Part shown: positions 6,685 through 14,303 of the stretch, one piece after another | Layout: every line of letters starts with the position of its first letter | How positions within the stretch are numbered: position 1 is the stretch's first letter | Source: UBA4656 sp002405525 | Lineage (GTDB): Bacteria; Pseudomonadota; Gammaproteobacteria; Xanthomonadales; Ahniellaceae | DNA: 15,402 nt | NCBI GenBank assembly: GCA_036723735.1 | Contig: DAIMGT010000084.1 | Span: 1-15,402 of the forward strand | Reading direction: 5' to 3' | Notes under the pieces: model-generated | Told to the model about the DNA's origin: nothing | Seen by the model: the letters and a program-made list of their open reading frames with translations, nothing else | The model's database searches: none | Position numbers and translations under genes: made by a program

Positions 6685-7884
6685 TCACATCAGCAGGATC
6701 GTCGCCAGGCCGAGAAAGGCGCCCATGCTCACCACGTCGGTCGCGGTGGTCAGGAAGATGCTCGACGCGGTCGCCGGGTCCGCTCCGAGGCGCCTGAGGC
6801 CGAGCGGGATCAGCGCCCCGCAGATACCGCTGACCACGCAGGAAACGATCATCGCCGCCTGGGTGATCATCCCGAGCAGGACCGCGTCCGGCCGCCCCTG
6901 CTGGCCGGCGTAGAACCACATGCCGATGCCGGCGACGGCGCCCACGGCGGTGCCGTTGAGCAGGCCCAGCCACGCTTCCTTCGACACCACGGCCCATGTC
7001 TTGTCGGCCTTCAGTTCGCCCAGCGTCATGCCGCGCAGGGTCACGGCCAGCGCCTGGCAGCCGGTGTTCCCGGACTGGCCGGCCAGCACCGACAGGAACA
7101 CCGCCAGCACCACGATCTGGTCCAGCGTCGCCTCGAAGAACCCGACCACCGCGGCGGCAACGAAGGCGGTGAGCAGGTTCAGCTGCAGCCATGGATGGCG
7201 CATCAGCAGGCTGCGCTGCCACGGCGTGGCGAGGCGTTCCTCCTTCTCCACGCCGACCATCGAGCCGGCCTGCGCCGAGATCTCGAAGGCCTGCTGCTCG
7301 AACAGCACCTGCCCGCGCACCATCCCGAGCAGGCGCTGGCCCTCGTCGCAGACCGGGTACACCGGATAGTGCCGGGTGACGACCTCGTGCATGGCCTCGA
7401 CCAGCGGCTTGTCCGGGCGCAGGAAGAAGGGATCGCGCAGCATGATGTCCGACAGCGCCTGTTCGCGGCTGGCGAACAGCAGTTCGCGGAACGCGACCAC
7501 CCCGACCAGGGTGCCGTCGGCCTCGGTCACGAAAATGTAGGTCACCATCCTGCGCTTTACGGTTTCACGCAGTTCCTCGACCACCCGCGCGACGATGGCG
7601 TCGGGCCGGAAAACCGCAGGCGGCCGCTCGATCAGGCGGCCGACGGTGCCCTCCGCGTACGCATGGCCTTTCAGCCAGAGCTGCCCCTGGCCGAAGGGCG
7701 TGGCCGCAGCGATGCGCTCACGACGCTCCGGGTCGAACTCTTCCAGCACCTCGACGGCGTGGCCCGTACGCAAGCGGGTCAGCAGGTCAGCGATCTCGGC
7801 GTCGGATGAGTCCGCGAGTCGCCGCGCGGCGGTCCGGGGATCGAGGTCGCGGATCTGTTCGAAGTCGGGCGGCGGGGCGCTCAT
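6685..7884 (-). CDS. mgtE: Magnesium transporter MgtE
   Basis: Inner-membrane Mg2+ channel/transporter of 399 aa gated by cytosolic Mg2+. Order: a short superhelical N domain (about 8-80), a tandem CBS pair (about 85-140 and 148-200), a linker helix (about 205-230), and five membrane segments from about 233 to the end. Family marks are LAGQSGNTGCQALAVTLRG (267-284) and the final segment TTATDVVSMGAFLGLA (379-394), whose D383 matches the conserved acidic pore residue. The ATG at 7884 gives a natural N terminus (MSAPPPDFEQIRDLDP); the frame extends to 8172, but that extension does not look coding. The N domain is shorter than in the roughly 450-aa MgtE proteins. No M-box or other Mg2+ riboswitch is evident upstream. 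Confidence 0.9.
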   Translation of the reverse strand: MSAPPPDFEQIRDLDPRTAARRLADSSDAEIADLLTRLRTGHAVEVLEEFDPERRERIAAATPFGQGQLWLKGHAYAEGTVGRLIERPPAVFRPDAIVARVVEELRETVKRRMVTYIFVTEADGTLVGVVAFRELLFASREQALSDIMLRDPFFLRPDKPLVEAMHEVVTRHYPVYPVCDEGQRLLGMVRGQVLFEQQAFEISAQAGSMVGVEKEERLATPWQRSLLMRHPWLQLNLLTAFVAAAVVGFFEATLDQIVVLAVFLSVLAGQSGNTGCQALAVTLRGMTLGELKADKTWAVVSKEAWLGLLNGTAVGAVAGIGMWFYAGQQGRPDAVLLGMITQAAMIVSCVVSGICGALIPLGLRRLGADPATASSIFLTTATDVVSMGAFLGLATILLM

Positions 7885-7919
7885 CAGGGTTCGCGATCCG
7901 GGGCGGCGGGCGGACCCGC

Positions 7920-7925
7920 AATCTA
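7920..7925 (-). promoter_or_regulatory. Weak candidate -10 box for mgtE
   Basis: TAGATT on the minus strand (7925 down to 7920) is the best -10-like hexamer in the short mgtE upstream region and would give a leader of about 30 nt. The hexamer at the -35 spacing (TGGGCA, 7948-7943) is a poor match. This is speculative. Confidence 0.2.
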
Positions 7926-8047
7926 CCAAGCCTGACCCGCGATGCCCACGCGACGGGGCCCACAAGCCCGGCGCGCGGCCGCTACCGCCCCCACGCTGCG
8001 GCCTGACCCGGCCGCCGCTTGACCATTCAGGACCGTCCCGGACCCGA

Positions 8048-10078
8048 TCACCAGATCGCCACCCGCGTGTCCTGCGGGCGCACCATCGGGTCGCCGGCCT
8101 TGCAGCCGAAGGCGGCATGGAAAGTCGGCAGGTTGGACAGCGGCCCGTTGACACGGAACTTGCCGGGTGCATGCGGGCCGGTGTTGACCTGCAGCTTGAG
8201 CGCCTCGTCGGTCCAAGTGCGCCGCCAGACCTGCGCCCAGCCGAGATAGAAGCGCTGCTCCGGCGTGAAGCCGTCGATCTTGGCCTGCGGTTCCTTCGTC
8301 AGCCGCGCCTGCAGCGCGTCGTAGGCGACCTTGAGCCCGCCCAAGTCGGCGATGTTCTCGCCCAGCGAGACGCGGCCGTTGAGCCGCATGTCGCCGATGG
8401 CGATGAATTCTCCCGCCTGGTCCACCAATCGCTGCGCGCGGCCATCGAAAGCCGTTCGGTCGTCGGCAGTCCACCACATGCGCAGGCGGCCCTCGGCGTC
8501 GAAGCGGCTGCCCGTGTCGTCGAAGCCATGCATCAGCTCGTGCCCGATCACGCCGCCGATCGCGCCGTAGTTGATCGCGTCGTCGGCCGCCAGGTCGAAG
8601 AACGGCGGCTGCAGGATGCCGGCCGGAAACACGATCTCGTTCCAGACCGGGTTGTAGTACGCATTGACCTGCTGCGGCGGCATGCCCCATTCGCTGCGGT
8701 CGATCGGTTTGCCGATCTTGGCGAGGTCGTGGGCCTGCTCGAAGGCGGCGAGCCGGCGCACGTTGCCGGCGAAGTCGCCGCGCGACAGTTCCACGCCCGA
8801 GAAATCGCGCCACTGGTCCGGATAGCCGATCTTGGGCGTGAAGCTCGCCCACTTCTCCAGCGCCTGGCGACGGGTGTCCTCGCCCATCCAGTCGAGCTTC
8901 TCCAGCCGCGCGCGCAGCGCGACCTTCAGGTCCTCGATCATCACCATCATCCGCGCTTTCGCCTCCGGCGGGAAATGGCGGGCGACGAACAGCCGGCCGA
9001 GCGGCTCGCCAAGGATTGCGTTCATCTGGTCGATGGCGCGCTCCTCGCGCGGCTTCTGTTCCTTCTGCCCGCGCAGCACCTGGCCGTAGAAGCGGAAGTT
9101 CTCCTCCACGAAGGCCATGCTGAGGAAGGGCGCGGCGTCGCGCAGCAGGTTCCAGCGCAGGTAGGCCTTCCAGGTCCCGACCGGCGTGTCGGACAGGGCC
9201 TTGTCCATCTCGGCGAAGAACGCCGGATGCGAGAACGAGAAGTCCTGCATCCCCCCGACGCCCATCGCGGCGAAGAAGCCGCTCCAGGAGAAGTTCGGCG
9301 TCGCCGCGTCGGCCTGGGCGACCGGGATCACGTTGTAGCTCTTGTTCGGGTCGCGCATCTCCTCGCGCGGCAGGAACACGTTCGCGAGGCGCGTTTCCAG
9401 CGCCACGATCGCCGCGGCGTCGGCGGCAGCCTGCTCGGCCTTCACGCCGGACAGCCCCAGCATCTTCGCGATATGCTCGCGGTACTGGTCGAGCTGCTTT
9501 TTCGACGCTTGGTCGTCGCGCAGGTAGAAATCTCGGTTGGGCAGGCCCAGCCCACCCTGCGTCGCGTAGGCGATGATCCGCGTGTTGTCCTTCAGGTCCT
9601 GCCGCACGCCGAGGCCGAACAGCACGGGGTCGGCCTCGCGATGCATGGCGACCACGCGCGCGACCACGCCCTTCGGCGTCTCGATGGCGTCGATCGCGGC
9701 GAGGCCGGCCTCGATCGGCGCGATGCCGCGCTTTTCGATCATCGCCTCGTCGATCGCCGAGACGTAGAACGCGCCCACCAGTGCTTCCGGGCTGCCCTTC
9801 GCGGCGTCGGCAGTCGCCGCCGCTTCCTTCGCGATCGCCTTCAGGCGATCCGCGTTGCGCTTGTCGAGCTCGGCAAAGGTGCCCCAGCTCGAATAGGCCG
9901 CCGGCACCGGGTTGTTCTTGAGCCAGGTCCCATTGGCGTAGGCGTAGAAGTCGGTGCAGGCCGGGGTGGCCTTGTCGAAGTTCGCGAGGTCGATGCCGCG
10001 CTCGTTGGTCTTCGGGGCGGCGGCCGCCGGCGCGGCGAAGGCGACGGCGATCAACAGGGCAAAGGGACGCAGGCGCAT
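8048..10078 (-). CDS. Secreted M13 family zinc metallopeptidase (neprilysin/PepO-like)
   Basis: Zinc endopeptidase of 676 aa, expected to cleave peptides in the periplasm or envelope. Residues 1-21 are a signal peptide (basic start, hydrophobic core, AAA-A cleavage region). The M13 N domain starts near 28 with GIDLANFD and DFYAYANGTWLKNNPVP (43-59). The catalytic domain carries NAYYNPVWNEIVFPAGILQPPFF (472-494), the zinc motif HELMH (513-517, catalytic E514) followed by GFDD, and GENIADLGG (573-581) with the third zinc ligand E574 and D578. The C terminus has HAPGKFRVNGPLSN (636-649) and ends in a Trp, as is typical for the family. The ATG at 10078 is chosen for the signal peptide and a purine-rich GAGAGAA 8 nt upstream. 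Two tight hairpins lie just upstream. It follows the oxidoreductase on the same strand across 161 bases. Confidence 0.93.
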   Translation of the reverse strand: MRLRPFALLIAVAFAAPAAAAPKTNERGIDLANFDKATPACTDFYAYANGTWLKNNPVPAAYSSWGTFAELDKRNADRLKAIAKEAAATADAAKGSPEALVGAFYVSAIDEAMIEKRGIAPIEAGLAAIDAIETPKGVVARVVAMHREADPVLFGLGVRQDLKDNTRIIAYATQGGLGLPNRDFYLRDDQASKKQLDQYREHIAKMLGLSGVKAEQAAADAAAIVALETRLANVFLPREEMRDPNKSYNVIPVAQADAATPNFSWSGFFAAMGVGGMQDFSFSHPAFFAEMDKALSDTPVGTWKAYLRWNLLRDAAPFLSMAFVEENFRFYGQVLRGQKEQKPREERAIDQMNAILGEPLGRLFVARHFPPEAKARMMVMIEDLKVALRARLEKLDWMGEDTRRQALEKWASFTPKIGYPDQWRDFSGVELSRGDFAGNVRRLAAFEQAHDLAKIGKPIDRSEWGMPPQQVNAYYNPVWNEIVFPAGILQPPFFDLAADDAINYGAIGGVIGHELMHGFDDTGSRFDAEGRLRMWWTADDRTAFDGRAQRLVDQAGEFIAIGDMRLNGRVSLGENIADLGGLKVAYDALQARLTKEPQAKIDGFTPEQRFYLGWAQVWRRTWTDEALKLQVNTGPHAPGKFRVNGPLSNLPTFHAAFGCKAGDPMVRPQDTRVAIW

Positions 10079-10101
10079 CGGGACGGTTCTCTCGGTCGGG
10101 A

Positions 10102-10145
10102 CGGCCGCGACAGCGGCCGACAGAGCATGCAGCTCGGGCTGCATG
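10102..10145. promoter_or_regulatory. Two adjacent perfect hairpins upstream of the M13 peptidase
   Basis: Hairpin 1: CGGCCGC (10102-10108), 4-nt loop GACA, GCGGCCG (10113-10119). Hairpin 2: CATGCAGC (10126-10133), 4-nt loop TCGG, GCTGCATG (10138-10145). Six bases separate them. On the transcribed minus strand they lie between the oxidoreductase stop (10240) and the peptidase ATG (10078), with hairpin 1 about 24 bases upstream of the ATG. They could be a terminator or processing site for the upstream transcript, or leader structure of the peptidase mRNA. No U tract follows. Confidence 0.5.
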
Positions 10146-10239
10146 GGTGGAGGCCGGGTGCAGGATGACGCCCCCCGCGCGATGGGCTGCCCCCCCGGCG
10201 GCGGCGGCGCGTGCCCCGGGGAGCGACCTGGGCCATGGC

Positions 10240-11841
10240 TCAGGCCCGCAGGTCGCGCCGGATCTCGCGCGCCGCGTTCATGCCCGGCACGCCGGTGACG
10301 CCGCCGCCCGGATGCGCGCCCGCGCCGCACAGGTAGAGCCCACGCAGCGGCGTGCGGTAGTCGGCCATGCCCAGCAACGGCCGCGCGCTGAACATCTGGT
10401 CCATTCCCAGCGAGCCGTGGAAGATGTCGCCGCCGACCAGGCCGAACTCGCGCTCGAGGTCGAGCGGCGACAGCGCGCGGTGGCCGAGCACGCTGCGGCG
10501 GAAGTTCGGCGCCACGCGGTCGACGGTGTCGATCATCAGGTTCGCGACCGTGTCGCGCTGCGCGTCCCAGCCGCCGTCGACCTGCGGATTGACGTGCTGG
10601 CAGAACAGGCTCGCCACTTGCGCGCCGGGCGGGGCCAGCGTGTCGTCGAGGGTGCTGGAGATCACCAGTTCCACGATCGGCTCGCGCGCCCAGCCGGCGT
10701 TGTGTTCCCTCGCGCGCGCGTCGAAGTACGCGCGCTCGAAGTAGCGCAGCGAGTGGCCGACCAGGATGCCGCTGCGGTGATGCGGCTGCAGGCTGGTGCC
10801 CGGCGCTGCGGCGAAGTCCGGCAGTTCCGACAGCGCCACGTTCATGCGGAAGGTGCCGCTGCCATTGCGGTGGCGGCCGATGCGGGCGCGGAAGTCCTCG
10901 TCCAGCGCCTCGGCGGGCACCAGGCGCGTGAACAGCGTCTTCGGGTGCAGGTTGGCGGCGACCACGCGCGCGCCGAACTCGCGGCCGTCGGCCAGCACCG
11001 CGCCGGTAGCGCGGCCGTCGCGCACCAGCACGCGCTCGACCGCCGCCCCGGTGAGCACCTCGACGCCGCGCGCGGCGCATTCCTTCGCGAGCGCCTGCGT
11101 GATCGCGCCCATGCCGCCGATCGCATGCCCCCAGGCGCCGGACTTGCCGTTGACCTCGCCGAACACGTGGTGCAGCAGCACGTAGGCCGAGCCGGGCGTG
11201 TACGGCGAGGCGAAGTTGCCGACCACCGAGTCCCAGCCGAGCGCGGCCTTGAGCGGGTCGGATTCGAACCAGTCGTCGAGCAGCTCGCCCGCGCTCTTGG
11301 TGAACAGGTCGAGCAGCTCCGCCTTGCCGTGCAGATCGAGCCCGCGCAGGTGCTTGGCCACCCTCGCGGTGGCCAGCCAGTCGGCCAGCACGAAGCCGTC
11401 GCTGACGTTGGGCGGGGTGAGTGTCAGCAGCGCGCGCAGCACCGCGACCACGCGGTCGAGCATGGCGTAGTAACGCGGCAGGCGTTCGGCGTCGCGCCTG
11501 GAGAAGCGCGCGACCTCCTCGGCGCCATGCGGCCCGCCGAGGCGGAAGGCGCGCCCGTCAGGCAGCGGCAGAAAGTTCGAGTAAGGGCGCTCGACCACCC
11601 GCAGGCCGTGCTGCGCCAGCCGCAGGTCGGCGACCACCTTCGGGTTGAGCAGGCTGACCGTGTACGACGCCGTCGAGTTGCGGAAGCCGGGGTGGAATTC
11701 CTCGGTCACCGCCGCCCCGCCGACCACGGCGCGGCGCTCGAGCACGCGCACCTTGAGCCCCGCGCCGGCGAGGTAGGCCGCGCAGACGAGGCCATTGTGG
11801 CCGCCGCCGAGGATCAGAACGTCGCTGACGGAGGGCTGCAT
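10240..11841 (-). CDS. FAD-dependent oxidoreductase, phytoene desaturase-like (PYROXD2 type)
   Basis: 533-aa flavoprotein of the COG1233 phytoene dehydrogenase-related group. The N-terminal Rossmann motif reads DVLILGGGHNGLVCAAYLA (7-25) with the ribose-binding Glu E35 in VLERR, followed by GGAAVTEEFHPGFRNS. The C-terminal FAD-binding part reads GLYLCGAGAHPGGGVTGVPG (501-520) and then a final helix. The length (about 530) and the HNGL variant of the dinucleotide motif fit the PYROXD2-like branch rather than carotenoid-pathway CrtI; no carotenoid genes are nearby, so the substrate is unknown. The ATG at 11841 is chosen because the Rossmann strand starts at residue 7. There is no Shine-Dalgarno sequence. 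TATCCT (11875-11870, minus strand) is a possible -10 box. It is divergent from the antiporter gene and upstream of the M13 peptidase on the same strand. Confidence 0.88.
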   Translation of the reverse strand: MQPSVSDVLILGGGHNGLVCAAYLAGAGLKVRVLERRAVVGGAAVTEEFHPGFRNSTASYTVSLLNPKVVADLRLAQHGLRVVERPYSNFLPLPDGRAFRLGGPHGAEEVARFSRRDAERLPRYYAMLDRVVAVLRALLTLTPPNVSDGFVLADWLATARVAKHLRGLDLHGKAELLDLFTKSAGELLDDWFESDPLKAALGWDSVVGNFASPYTPGSAYVLLHHVFGEVNGKSGAWGHAIGGMGAITQALAKECAARGVEVLTGAAVERVLVRDGRATGAVLADGREFGARVVAANLHPKTLFTRLVPAEALDEDFRARIGRHRNGSGTFRMNVALSELPDFAAAPGTSLQPHHRSGILVGHSLRYFERAYFDARAREHNAGWAREPIVELVISSTLDDTLAPPGAQVASLFCQHVNPQVDGGWDAQRDTVANLMIDTVDRVAPNFRRSVLGHRALSPLDLEREFGLVGGDIFHGSLGMDQMFSARPLLGMADYRTPLRGLYLCGAGAHPGGGVTGVPGMNAAREIRRDLRA

Positions 11842-12045
11842 GGCGCGCACACGGCGGGATGGGCACGCGAGGATAGCGCGACGCCCGTCCCCAGCCGGCA
11901 CGCTGCAACCGGCTCGTCGGGACCGGCGGGCAGCGTCGCGCCCGATGCTGACCGGCACCGCAGGAAATGCCGCCGATCGGATTAGACTGCGGCCTTTCGT
12001 GCGTCGCGGACCTGGTCCGCCGCGCCCTGCGAAGCCGGTCACCCC
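11842..12045. promoter_or_regulatory. Divergent promoter region, oxidoreductase / antiporter
   Basis: This 204-base spacer separates two divergent genes. Candidate -10 boxes are TATCCT on the minus strand (11875-11870, about 28 bases before the oxidoreductase ATG) and TAGACT on the plus strand (11983-11988, about 57 bases before the antiporter ATG). No convincing -35 boxes or operator palindromes were seen. Confidence 0.3.
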
Positions 12046-13257
12046 ATGCCCGAAGCCATCAATCCCAAGACCGCGTATCTCATCGTCCTGCTGCTGATTT
12101 TCGCCTTGCCGTGGCTGTTCTGGCGGCTGGCCCGCACGGACGATGTGGCCCCGCTGCCGGTGGTGCAGATCGTGGCCGGCATTCTGCTGGGGCCGGGCAT
12201 CGCCGGCGCGCTGTTCCCGGCGGCGCACGATGCGCTGTTCCCGCCCTCCGTGATCGCCAACCTGAACGGCATCGCGTTCTGGGCGGTGATCGTGTTCCTG
12301 TGGCTGGCCGGCATCGAACTCGACCTCAAGAAGGCATGGGTCGGACGGCGGGAAACCGCCGTGACCGCGGGGCTCGCCCTGCTGATGCCACTGCTGCTGG
12401 GCGCGGCGACCGCGCATTTCCTGCTGATCTGGCAGCCGGGCCTGATCGGGCCGAAAGCCTCGGAATGGCAATTCGTGGCCGGCGTCGGCATGGGCTGCGC
12501 GGTCACCGCGCTGCCGATCCTGATGCTGCTGATGGAGAAGCTCGGCATCCTGCGCACCCCGCTCGGCCAGCGCGTGCTGCGCTACGCGAGCCTCGACGAC
12601 ATCGCGATCTGGGTGGTGCTGGCCCTGATCCTGGTCGATGCCGACCGCCTGCTGCACCAGATCGGATTCCTGGCCGGCTTCGTGCTGCTCGCGCCGTGGG
12701 TGCGCCACGGCCTGCGCCGCGTGGGCGACGTGGACCGCTGGGCGCTGGGCCTGGTGTGGCTGCTGGCCTGCGCACTGGCGTCGGACGCCGCCGGCCTGCA
12801 CTTCATGGTCGGCGCCTTCCTTGCCGGCGTGATCATCGACCGCCAGTGGTTCAGGGAGGAGCACTACGACCTGGTCCGCCACCACGTGCTGCTGCTGATG
12901 ATGCCGGTGTTCTTCCTGTCCACCGGCCTGCGCACCGAGTGGGACGCGGGCGGCACCACCGTGTTCATCGTCGCCGCCGCGCTGCTGGGGGCGTCCGTGG
13001 CCGGCAAACTGGCCGGCGTGCGAATCGCCGGCCGCCTGCTCGGCTGGAAGCCCGGCGAAGCGCACCTGATCGGCTGGCTGCTGCAGACGAAGGCCTTGAT
13101 CGAAATCATCTTCGCCACCATCCTGCTGGACAAGGGCGTGATCTCGGCGGACGCCTTCACCGCCCTGTTGCTCATGGCGGTCACCAGCACCGTGCTCACC
13201 ATCCCGATGGTGCGCAAGCGCGCGCCGGCAGTGGCGGCTGCCGCACGCAACGACTGA
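12046..13257 (+). CDS. CPA2-type cation:proton antiporter (Kef-like membrane domain)
   Basis: 403-aa polytopic inner-membrane protein with about 12-13 hydrophobic segments, expected to exchange K+ or Na+ for H+. Features typical of the Na+/H+-exchanger domain: GILLGPGIAG (45-54), FLWLAGIELDLK (84-95), TALPILMLLMEKLGIL (154-169), the ion-site segment SLDDIAIWVVLA with D184-D185 (182-193), GAFLAGVII (256-264), and MPVFFLSTGLRTE (286-298). No TrkA-N nucleotide-binding domain follows, so it lacks the RCK module of full Kef channels. The ATG at 12046 precedes TM1 directly; no strong ribosome-binding site is present. It is divergent from the oxidoreductase and followed 109 bases later by the cupin gene. 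The transported ion cannot be told from sequence. Confidence 0.85.
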   Translation: MPEAINPKTAYLIVLLLIFALPWLFWRLARTDDVAPLPVVQIVAGILLGPGIAGALFPAAHDALFPPSVIANLNGIAFWAVIVFLWLAGIELDLKKAWVGRRETAVTAGLALLMPLLLGAATAHFLLIWQPGLIGPKASEWQFVAGVGMGCAVTALPILMLLMEKLGILRTPLGQRVLRYASLDDIAIWVVLALILVDADRLLHQIGFLAGFVLLAPWVRHGLRRVGDVDRWALGLVWLLACALASDAAGLHFMVGAFLAGVIIDRQWFREEHYDLVRHHVLLLMMPVFFLSTGLRTEWDAGGTTVFIVAAALLGASVAGKLAGVRIAGRLLGWKPGEAHLIGWLLQTKALIEIIFATILLDKGVISADAFTALLLMAVTSTVLTIPMVRKRAPAVAAAARND

Positions 13258-13308
13258 TCGACGGCCAGAAGCAAATTTCGCCCTTAACCGCACCGGGCCT
13301 GGGATTCA

Positions 13309-13327
13309 CGCGGTCCGCCGAACCGCG
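13309..13327 (+). terminator. Weak hairpin downstream of the antiporter gene
   Basis: CGCGGT (13309-13314) and ACCGCG (13322-13327) form a 6-bp stem with a 7-nt loop, between the antiporter stop and the cupin start. There is no T tract, so termination is only a possibility. Confidence 0.2.
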
Positions 13328-13366
13328 CCATGATCGCAACCCGCAGCTCGACCAAAGGCCGACCCG

Positions 13367-13696
13367 ATGGACATGCGCGACATCCCGTTCGGCGTCGTTG
13401 ACTGGGCCTCGGTGCCGCGCAGCCACCAGGCAGGGCACAGCGGCACCGCCAGTTCGCGGGCGTTTCGATTCGGCGAAATCCGGGTGCGGATGGTCGAGTA
13501 CTCGCCCGGCTATCTTGCCGATCATTGGTGCAGCAAGGGGCATATCCTGCTCTGTCTCGAGGGTGAACTGCACACCGAACTGGATGACGGTGGACGATTC
13601 ATCCTGCGACCAGGCATGAGCTATCAGGTGGCGGACAACGCCGAAGCGCATCGATCCAGCACTCCGATCGGCGCCAGGCTGTTCATCGTCGATTGA
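13367..13696 (+). CDS. DHCW-motif cupin fold protein
   Basis: Complete small single-domain cupin of 109 aa, matching the family named for its D-H-x-C-type motif. Here the motif reads ADHWCSKGHILLCLEGEL (51-68), with D52-H53-W54-C55 and H59, followed by the second cupin half LRPGMSYQVAD (80-90), H95 and a final LFIVD strand. His and Cys at 53, 55, 59 and 95 are plausible metal ligands, but this is inference; the biochemical role of the family is not known to me. The ATG at 13367 has AAAGG (13354-13358) 8 nt upstream; another ATG two codons later (13373) is possible. The GNAT gene starts 34 bases downstream on the same strand, so the two may be co-transcribed. Confidence 0.85.
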   Translation: MDMRDIPFGVVDWASVPRSHQAGHSGTASSRAFRFGEIRVRMVEYSPGYLADHWCSKGHILLCLEGELHTELDDGGRFILRPGMSYQVADNAEAHRSSTPIGARLFIVD

Positions 13697-13730
13697 CCGC
13701 AGTGTGCCCCCCGACCGAAGATTCGCTGGC

Positions 13731-14303
13731 ATGAGCAGCCCCGACCCCGCATCACGCGAGATCCGGCCGCCGGTACCTGACACCCGGCGCAACGCCGCTG
13801 CGGCTTACGCTGCTCCGCTCTACGAGATCTCGACCGAGCCAGCGCGCATCGATGCGGTCGCCGCGCATGCCTTCCTGGCGACTGCATACTGGTCGCGCGG
13901 AATCCCGTTCGCGACGGTCGCGCGTGCGCTCGCCCATTCGGTGTGCGCGGCCGCATTCGATCGAGGCCGCCAGGTGGCCTTTGCGCGCGCGGTCACGGAC
14001 CGCGCCACCTTCGCCTACATCGCCGATGTCTACGTCCTCGAAGATCACCGCGGCCGCGGACTGGGCCGCCGCATCGTCGAAGCGCTACTCGCCCATCCCG
14101 ACCTGCAGGGGCTGAGGCGGATGATGCTTGCCACCCGCGACGCGCATCGTCTGTACGCAGGCCAGGGCTTCGCGCCGCTGGCCGACCCGGTGCGGTTCAT
14201 GGAACGTCACCATCAGGACTGCTACGCCGGTGCCCCAGTCAGCCTCGACCCATACTCCGCGGTGAGCGACCCGGGGGGCGCCGGCGAAATCAACCCGCCG
14301 TAA
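13731..14303 (+). CDS. GNAT family N-acetyltransferase
   Basis: 190-aa acetyl-CoA-dependent acetyltransferase of unknown substrate. The N-terminal part of the fold includes the SRGIPFATVARALAHS helix region (55-70) and the strand with AFARAVTDRATFAYIADVYV (83-102). The acetyl-CoA motif A follows: VLEDHRGRGLGRR (102-114), with the RGRGLG pyrophosphate loop. Motif B reads MMLATRDAHRLYAGQGFAPL (131-150). The usual domain ends around FMERH (156-160); the remaining 30 residues (to a TAA at 14303) are not family-like and run antisense through the tail of the broken transposase, so the natural stop may have been lost to a rearrangement. The ATG at 13731 is preferred over a GTG at 13704. It is probably in one unit with the cupin gene. 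Confidence 0.82.
   Translation: MSSPDPASREIRPPVPDTRRNAAAAYAAPLYEISTEPARIDAVAAHAFLATAYWSRGIPFATVARALAHSVCAAAFDRGRQVAFARAVTDRATFAYIADVYVLEDHRGRGLGRRIVEALLAHPDLQGLRRMMLATRDAHRLYAGQGFAPLADPVRFMERHHQDCYAGAPVSLDPYSAVSDPGGAGEINPP

Noticed and set aside
7595..10168. An 857-codon open frame on the plus strand, antisense to mgtE and the M13 peptidase gene
   Set aside because: Its Arg/His/Val/Leu-rich composition without domains is what the complement of high-GC genes gives; both minus-strand genes have clear family motifs.
11842..13293. Open extension upstream of the oxidoreductase start on the minus strand
   Set aside because: It runs antisense through the whole antiporter gene and is Gln/His/Arg-rich; the Rossmann fold starts right after the ATG at 11841.
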